From a bacterium (GTDB lineage: Bacteria; Spirochaetota; UBA4802; UBA5550): a stretch of DNA of 17,619 bases. The stretch spans positions 1-17,619 of the forward strand of contig JAAENB010001260.1 in assembly GCA_024224995.1 (NCBI GenBank), given 5' to 3'. This document shows positions 13,435 through 17,619 of this stretch, piece after piece. The translations under genes and the position numbers were made by a program. Every line of letters begins with the position of its first letter. Positions within the stretch are counted from its first letter, which is position 1. Below the pieces are notes generated by a model. It had not been told where the DNA came from. It worked only from the letters and a program-made list of their open reading frames with translations, and searched no databases.

Positions 13435-14709
13435 TTAAACACTAAGAACATTCTTTCCTACCCATTTTACCAGTGGTTCCGGTACCAGAACAGAACCGTC
13501 TTTTTGCTGAAACTGCTCTACAATTGCCGGAAGCAGCCGGCTTGTGGCAAGACCCGAAGCATTGAGTGAATGAATAAATTCATTTTTCTTAGTCTCTTTA
13601 TTTTTATACCTGATCATTCCTCTTCGAGCCTGGTAATCACGGGCATTGGAAGCGGAACTCACTTCTTTGTATTCATCCATGCTGGGAATCCAGACCTCAA
13701 TATCATAGGTTCTGGCCATTCCCGCGCTGCAATCACCGGCTGCCAGTTTCGCTACCCGGTAATGGAGTCCCAGGCCCTGTACCAGGCGTTCGGCTTTATT
13801 GACCAGCTCTTCAAAGGCTGCTGTGGAATCGTTGGGATGAGTAAACTGGAACATTTCTACCTTATTAAACTGGTGTCCCCGGATCATTCCCCGCTCTTCC
13901 GCGCGGTAGCTGCCTGCTTCTTTCCGGTAACAGGGAGTATATGAAAAATACTTCTTTGGCAGCTCTTCCTCCGCGATAATTTCATCCCGGTAATAATTAA
14001 TAAGCGCTGTTTCCGATGTGGGTAATAAAAACTGTGTGTCATTTTTGTCTGTATTGAGCTGAAATACATCATCCGCGAATTTGGGAAACTGCCCAGCGGT
14101 ATAGCCGCACTGGTAGGTTAAAATATGAGGCGGCAAAATAAATTCATACCCGTCTTTTATATGCTCTTCAATAAAATAATTAATGAGTCCCCATTCAAGC
14201 TGGGCGCCAATGCCTTTATACAACCAGAACCCGTTCCCGCCCAGCTTTACGCCGCGCTCATAATCAACCAGGCCCAGTTTCGTTACCAGGTCCACATGAT
14301 CCAGGGGTTTAAAATCAAATTCGGGTTTGCTTCCCCATTCTCGGATTATTTCATTATTTTCTTTCCCCCCGGCTGCCACGTCTTCATCAGGCATATTAGG
14401 GAGTCCTTCCAGGATGTCCTGTAATTGGGAATCCAGTTCCGACTTTTCTTTGTCTATATCTTTGATTTTCGCTGATGTTTCCTGCATTTCTTTTATAAGG
14501 TCATCGGCCGGTTTTTTCTCTTTTTTAAGGACCGCGATCTCCCCTGATACGGTATTTCGCTTGTTTTTCAGGTCATCGGCTTGTTGTAAAAGCGCTACTT
14601 TTTTATCATACAGTTCAATTGCTGTTTCAAGATCCACACTCTCCATTCTTTTCAGAAGGGCTTTCCGTACTTCATCGGTTTTCTCTTTAATCAATTTTAT
14701 ATCTAACAT
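13435..14709 (-). CDS. serS: Seryl-tRNA synthetase
   Basis: This class II synthetase charges tRNA-Ser with serine using ATP. Its 424 residues match the normal bacterial length. The N-terminal coiled-coil arm that grips the tRNA long variable loop spans about 28-105 (rich in Lys, Glu and Asp). The catalytic core has TSETALINYY (the TxE serine-binding motif at 231-233), motif 2 CYRKEAGSYRAEERGMIRGHQF with R262, the SSASNARDYQARR segment, and motif 3 GLATSRLLPAIVE with R391. The ATG at 14707-14709 follows GGAG. It stands alone on the minus strand with its own promoter; no T-box or tRNA gene adjoins it. Confidence 0.98.
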   Translation of the reverse strand: MLDIKLIKEKTDEVRKALLKRMESVDLETAIELYDKKVALLQQADDLKNKRNTVSGEIAVLKKEKKPADDLIKEMQETSAKIKDIDKEKSELDSQLQDILEGLPNMPDEDVAAGGKENNEIIREWGSKPEFDFKPLDHVDLVTKLGLVDYERGVKLGGNGFWLYKGIGAQLEWGLINYFIEEHIKDGYEFILPPHILTYQCGYTAGQFPKFADDVFQLNTDKNDTQFLLPTSETALINYYRDEIIAEEELPKKYFSYTPCYRKEAGSYRAEERGMIRGHQFNKVEMFQFTHPNDSTAAFEELVNKAERLVQGLGLHYRVAKLAAGDCSAGMARTYDIEVWIPSMDEYKEVSSASNARDYQARRGMIRYKNKETKKNEFIHSLNASGLATSRLLPAIVEQFQQKDGSVLVPEPLVKWVGKNVLSV

Positions 14710-14748
14710 TATTATCTCCGCAACAATTTACAAAAAATTTAAAATATG

Positions 14749-14777
14749 ATATTATTCCAAACAGGGTATTCCGTCAA
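14749..14777 (-). promoter_or_regulatory. Sigma-70-like promoter of serS
   Basis: Read on the minus strand: TTGACG (14772-14777), 17 bases, TAATAT (14749-14754). Transcription would begin near 14742 and leave about 32 bases of leader with GGAG before the ATG. The -35 hexamer and spacer match those before the phosphatase and STAS genes. Confidence 0.75.
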
Positions 14778-14884
14778 TTACAATTCCGGTTTAAATAAGT
14801 ACCACTTTTTTTCAACCATATATAAATTCTTCTTTTCAAATGTCAATTTTTTAATCATAGTGGAGAGCAACAGGGGGCCATAAC

Positions 14885-15613
14885 ATGGAATTCTATACCA
14901 GTATCGCGAATAACTATGAAAATATTTTTCCTTTGAACGACACTACTGTACAGTTTGTTGCTTCTTTCTTAAAACATCATCATAAAAACATCCTCGACAT
15001 TGGCTGCTCAACAGGTCAGCTGGCAATTGCCCTTGCCCAAAAAAATTATACCCTTACGGCTATTGACCTGGACGATTCCATGATCGCTATTGCCCGGAAT
15101 AATGCCGGGGCAGAAAACGTTTCAGTAAATTTTATGGCATATGATATGACGGACCTACAGTCACATTTCCCAAACGATACTGTTGACGCCGTCCTTTGCA
15201 CCGGCAATACCCTGGTCCATCTTCAAACTCCGGAAAAAATTGAACAATTTATTAAATCGGTTTACGCCCTGCTCAAAAAAGACGGAATTTTCATACTACA
15301 AATTTTAAATTATGACCATATTATTTCGAATAACGTAGAAGATCTGCCGCTCATTGACACTAATAAAGTACGTTTTGAAAGAAAATATTCTTACGACAAA
15401 GACCACAATAAAATGTACTTCCACACCCGCTTAACAGTAAAAGAGACCCTTGAAGAAATTGAAAACGGCATCTACCTCTACCCGCTGCGGTACTCCGAGA
15501 TCAATACGATGCTGCAAAACACCGGCTTTTCCGAAATTGACTACTTCAGCAGTTTTCACAAGGAACCGCTTACCAGTCATTCCTTTCCGTTGATCGCTGT
15601 AGCCGGAAAATAG
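14885..15613 (+). CDS. Class I SAM-dependent methyltransferase
   Basis: The 242-residue protein has the Rossmann-type SAM-binding fold of class I methyltransferases. Motif I is NILDIGCSTGQLAIALAQ (about 35-52). The acidic end of strand 2 is LTAIDLDDSMIAIAR, and motif IV is VDAVLCTGNTLVHL, followed by the usual post-motif helix and ILQILNYD. Nothing in it fixes the substrate; a small metabolite is as likely as a protein. The ATG at 14885 has only a G-rich AGGGGG as ribosome site. No near-consensus promoter is visible in the 175 bases between it and the divergent serS. crcB starts 26 bases after the stop, so the two genes are probably co-transcribed. Confidence 0.85.
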   Translation: MEFYTSIANNYENIFPLNDTTVQFVASFLKHHHKNILDIGCSTGQLAIALAQKNYTLTAIDLDDSMIAIARNNAGAENVSVNFMAYDMTDLQSHFPNDTVDAVLCTGNTLVHLQTPEKIEQFIKSVYALLKKDGIFILQILNYDHIISNNVEDLPLIDTNKVRFERKYSYDKDHNKMYFHTRLTVKETLEEIENGIYLYPLRYSEINTMLQNTGFSEIDYFSSFHKEPLTSHSFPLIAVAGK

Positions 15614-15639
15614 CATATAGTATAAAACAGGATACTCAA

Positions 15640-16029
15640 TTGATTAAAAAAATAGTATTAGTTATGTTAGGCGGAAGCCTGGGCGCGCTTCTCCGATACA
15701 GTATATCATTTGGCGCGGCAAAATTAATTGGCAGCCGCTTTGCCTGGGGAACTCTTATTGCCAATCTTACGGGCTGTTTTATTATTGGTATGGCTTTCGC
15801 CCTGGTAGACCGGACCAATATCCTGGGACCTTCGGCCCGGCTCTTTTTTATGACCGGTTTCCTGGGTGCCCTGACAACCTTTTCCACCTATGCCCTGGAA
15901 ACAGTAAACTTTGCCGCAACCGGGAAGAGCACGCTGGCCGTAAGCAATTTCCTGGTTAACAATATCGGGGGGGCAACCCTGGTTCTGGCCGGAATGTGGC
16001 TGGTCCATCTTATTACTCAGGGGGAATAA
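15640..16029 (+). CDS. crcB: Fluoride channel Fluc/CrcB
   Basis: This small inner-membrane protein should form dual-topology dimers that let toxic fluoride leave the cell. Its 129 residues make four membrane helices: about 3-25, 34-55, 66-90 and 98-125. Family residues are visible: R19 in GALLRY, N42 in LIANLTGCF, and the TTFSTY box after GFLGAL. In that box the first ring residue is Phe81, while the second is Tyr84 where Phe is usual. The start is a TTG at 15640 with AGGA seven bases upstream; the next Met would remove the first helix. No fluoride riboswitch precedes it. The DUF190-CBS gene starts five bases after the stop, and its ribosome site overlaps the end of crcB, so translation is probably coupled. 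Confidence 0.93.
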   Translation: MIKKIVLVMLGGSLGALLRYSISFGAAKLIGSRFAWGTLIANLTGCFIIGMAFALVDRTNILGPSARLFFMTGFLGALTTFSTYALETVNFAATGKSTLAVSNFLVNNIGGATLVLAGMWLVHLITQGE

Positions 16030-16034
16030 AAAGC

Positions 16035-17291
16035 ATGTCTCTAAAATATACTATGATTGAAATATTCACCAGTGAAGAAGCCCGGTACAATAAACGGCCC
16101 CTTCATGAGGCAATATTGGATTCAATCCGTGAGCTGAAAATAGCAGCCCGCTGTATGGTTACCAAAGGAACCGGAGCCTGCTATGAAACCGGAGAAATTG
16201 CTTCCCAGTCTATTTTAACCCTGTCATATAATATGCCCATCAAAATTGAGATACTGCTTCCTTCAGCTGAGCTGGATGAAGTGCTGCCGAATATTAAAAA
16301 AATGGTTACCCAGGGGATCGTTACGCTTCGAGAACCGGAGATTATTTCCTATAGAACCAGGAAGTCAATAATACCCAGACAGGTCAAAGTCAAGGATGTA
16401 ATGACCCCTTCCCCCGTAACGCTCACCCCCTACTCCACCGCAGCCGAAGCAGCCCTGCTGCTTCTCTCTTCGAGCTTTAACGGGATTCCCATTACCGACA
16501 AAAACAATAATCTTCTGGGCATTGTTACCCAGGGAGACCTCATTGGAAAAGCCAAACTCCCGGTTCGCCCCGGACTTCTCACTGAACTGGGCTCAGAAAC
16601 AGTAGACCCTCTCATTAAATCTCTCAACACCAAACACCTGGCCGATATTATGACCAGCCGTCTTATTACCATTACCGAAGACGAGCTCCTTACCAGGGCT
16701 GTGGAAATAATGATAAGCAGGGAGGTTAAGCGCATTCCCGTTACAAGTGATCACGGCAAACTCACCGGCATACTCTCCCGTCTCGATATTTTCAAAACCA
16801 TTACCAGGGAATCAGCCCACTGGGAGGCCATGACCAGGCATAATATGGAAATTGAGAACCGGAAATTTGTTTCCCATATTATGCGCAGAGATATTCATAA
16901 AGTACATCCCGAAACCTCTCTTGAAGAGGTCATTGGTATTATTGATTCCAATGACATACAACGTGTTGCTGTTGTGGATAGTAATGACCGTTTTTTAGGC
17001 ATCATTTCGGACCGGGATCTTCTTTCAAATTTTTCGGAAAATCATACCGGTTTCCGGGAGTTCATCGGTTCCAAATTACCCTTTAAAGAAAAAAAGAAAC
17101 CGGATGGGGATCAAACAGCCGCGGACATTATGCAGACCAATCTTATTACTATTGACGATGAAGCGCCAATTAACGAAGCCATCCGGCTTATGACGGAAAA
17201 CGGCCTCAAGCGCCTTCCCGTTGTCGATTCGGAGAAAAAATTCCTGGGAATGGTGAGCAGGGATTCCGTGCTGCGGGAATCCGTGGAATAA
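16035..17291 (+). CDS. PII-like DUF190 domain fused to four CBS domains
   Basis: This 418-residue soluble protein joins an N-terminal DUF190 domain (about 1-105), a PII-like fold, to four CBS modules beginning near 117, 202, 279 and 362, i.e. two likely Bateman pairs. CBS domains commonly bind adenine nucleotides. The ribose-contact pattern [S/T]xxD appears in the first three (TQGD, SRLD, SDRD) but not clearly in the fourth (SRDS). Each CBS opens with a V/D-I/V-M core such as VKDVMTPSPVTL. The chosen ATG at 16035 has AGGGGGAA about eight bases upstream; the frame runs 13 codons further but has no better start. DUF190 genes often lie beside crcB, which suggests regulation or monitoring of the channel by nucleotide level; that is inference. 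No catalytic domain is present. Confidence 0.9.
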   Translation: MSLKYTMIEIFTSEEARYNKRPLHEAILDSIRELKIAARCMVTKGTGACYETGEIASQSILTLSYNMPIKIEILLPSAELDEVLPNIKKMVTQGIVTLREPEIISYRTRKSIIPRQVKVKDVMTPSPVTLTPYSTAAEAALLLLSSSFNGIPITDKNNNLLGIVTQGDLIGKAKLPVRPGLLTELGSETVDPLIKSLNTKHLADIMTSRLITITEDELLTRAVEIMISREVKRIPVTSDHGKLTGILSRLDIFKTITRESAHWEAMTRHNMEIENRKFVSHIMRRDIHKVHPETSLEEVIGIIDSNDIQRVAVVDSNDRFLGIISDRDLLSNFSENHTGFREFIGSKLPFKEKKKPDGDQTAADIMQTNLITIDDEAPINEAIRLMTENGLKRLPVVDSEKKFLGMVSRDSVLRESVE

Positions 17292-17397
17292 ATGTTTGGT
17301 TTTTTAACGCAAGGGGTCAGGGGATGTTGTCCCGGGTCAACACCACAGAGGGGAATCCCAGATAAACACCGCGTAGGGGCCGCACTCCTTCCCGGAA

Positions 17398-17466
17398 TCT
17401 CCATAACCCTGGCCGGAAACCAGCCACTAAAGGCGTTGCACTGCAACGTCTCTCAGAACCAAACCC
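17398..17466 (+). repeat. 69-bp direct repeat, right copy
   Basis: Aligns without gaps to 130-198 in the same orientation, with about five mismatches. The central dyad GTTGCA-C-TGCAAC continues into GTCTCTCAG, which resembles the right arm of the 44-bp palindrome at 10115 (TGCAGCGTCTCTAC). Confidence 0.75.
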
Positions 17467-17526
17467 TTTTCCGGAGCATCTTCGTAAAACAGACCCCGGT
17501 ATCAACAAAGTTTCTTCCGTGTTTCT

Positions 17527-17541
17527 CCCCGTTCGACGGGG
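17527..17541. repeat. Short GC-rich hairpin
   Basis: CCCCGT-TCG-ACGGGG with perfect 6-bp arms. No T-run follows on either strand. Its size resembles the twin hairpins at 88-116, though the sequence differs. Confidence 0.5.
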
Positions 17542-17584
17542 TCAGCCCTCGCAAGAGTCTCTTTTCGCTTGTGCGCGGGCGTAG

Positions 17585-17601
17585 AAGCATGGGCTCTTTG
17601 G
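17585..17601 (-). repeat. 17-bp sequence inverted relative to positions 3-19
   Basis: AAGCATGGGCTCTTTGG is the exact reverse complement of bases 3-19. The two lie some 17.5 kb apart at the window ends, each outside a copy of the 69-bp direct repeat. This suggests a dispersed repeat family with members in both orientations. Confidence 0.7.
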
Positions 17602-17619
17602 ATTGCTTCCGAACTCCCT

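Larger units (their letters stand above)
17292..17619. other. Gene-free repeat-rich right end
   Basis: No gene is visible in these 328 bases, and no T-tailed terminator follows the DUF190-CBS gene. The stretch holds the right copy of the 69-bp repeat, a CCCCGT-TCG-ACGGGG hairpin at 17527-17541, and the 17-bp inverse of the first bases of the window at 17585-17601. A GGGGCCGCACTCC segment near 17376-17388 loosely echoes GGGGTCGCACCCTC at 205-218, so the two ends share more than one element, though not in the same order. Confidence 0.6.

Noticed and set aside
14710..14884. T-box leader for serS
   Set aside because: The leader after the predicted start is only about 32 bases; there is no specifier stem or antiterminator.
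15614..15639. Fluoride riboswitch before crcB
   Set aside because: Only 26 bases lie between the genes and no riboswitch core is visible before the operon start either.
1..17619. Composite transposon or genomic island defined by the end repeats
   Set aside because: The interior holds core genes (serS, flgE, nifU), there is no transposase or integrase, and the repeats look like dispersed intergenic elements.

Overview
The window looks like chromosomal DNA from a Gram-negative (diderm), flagellated bacterium, most probably a member of the Spirochaetota. The best taxonomic clue is the hook protein FlgE, which carries the Lys-N12-Cys-Asn arrangement (K166/C179/N180) used by spirochaetes to crosslink hook subunits through lysinoalanine. 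A TonB-dependent outer-membrane receptor proves a diderm envelope. The compact fliK-flgD-flgE order and the 7TM-plus-PP2C phosphatase also fit spirochaetes. No phage, transposase, CRISPR, tRNA or rRNA gene is visible.

Layout. (1) 1-275: gene-free, packed with short repeats and hairpins. (2) 276-4159, minus strand: a three-domain NifU Fe-S scaffold, a TrmH/SpoU-type RNA methyltransferase and a TonB-dependent receptor. (3) 4411-13266, plus strand: a 7TM receptor fused to a SpoIIE-type phosphatase; the hook cluster fliK-flgD-flgE; a histidine kinase with an N-terminal receiver and two PAS domains; a NarL/LuxR-type response regulator; and a small STAS protein. (4) 13267-13434: a structured intergenic stretch ending in a good intrinsic terminator, possibly a small RNA. 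(5) serS on the minus strand. (6) 14885-17291, plus strand: a SAM methyltransferase, a Fluc/CrcB fluoride channel and a protein fusing a PII-like DUF190 domain to four CBS domains. (7) 17292-17619: another repeat-rich gene-free stretch sharing a 69-bp direct repeat and a 17-bp inverted repeat with the first 200 bases.

How the parts may work together. The hook genes are preceded by sigma-28-like sites (before fliK and before flgE). The phosphatase, the response regulator, the STAS gene and serS each have sigma-70-like promoters with exactly 17-bp spacers. The phosphatase and the STAS protein are the two ends of a partner-switching circuit, whose kinase/anti-sigma partner is not in the window. 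The histidine kinase and the response regulator form a probable two-component pair. The channel and the DUF190-CBS protein look like an effector and a nucleotide-sensing regulator in one operon. These links are inferred from domains and order.

Intergenic repeats are unusually rich: a 16-bp-arm palindrome present as two full copies and one half copy between 1885 and 6530, and a perfect 44-bp palindrome between flgE and the kinase whose core resembles part of the terminal 69-bp repeats.
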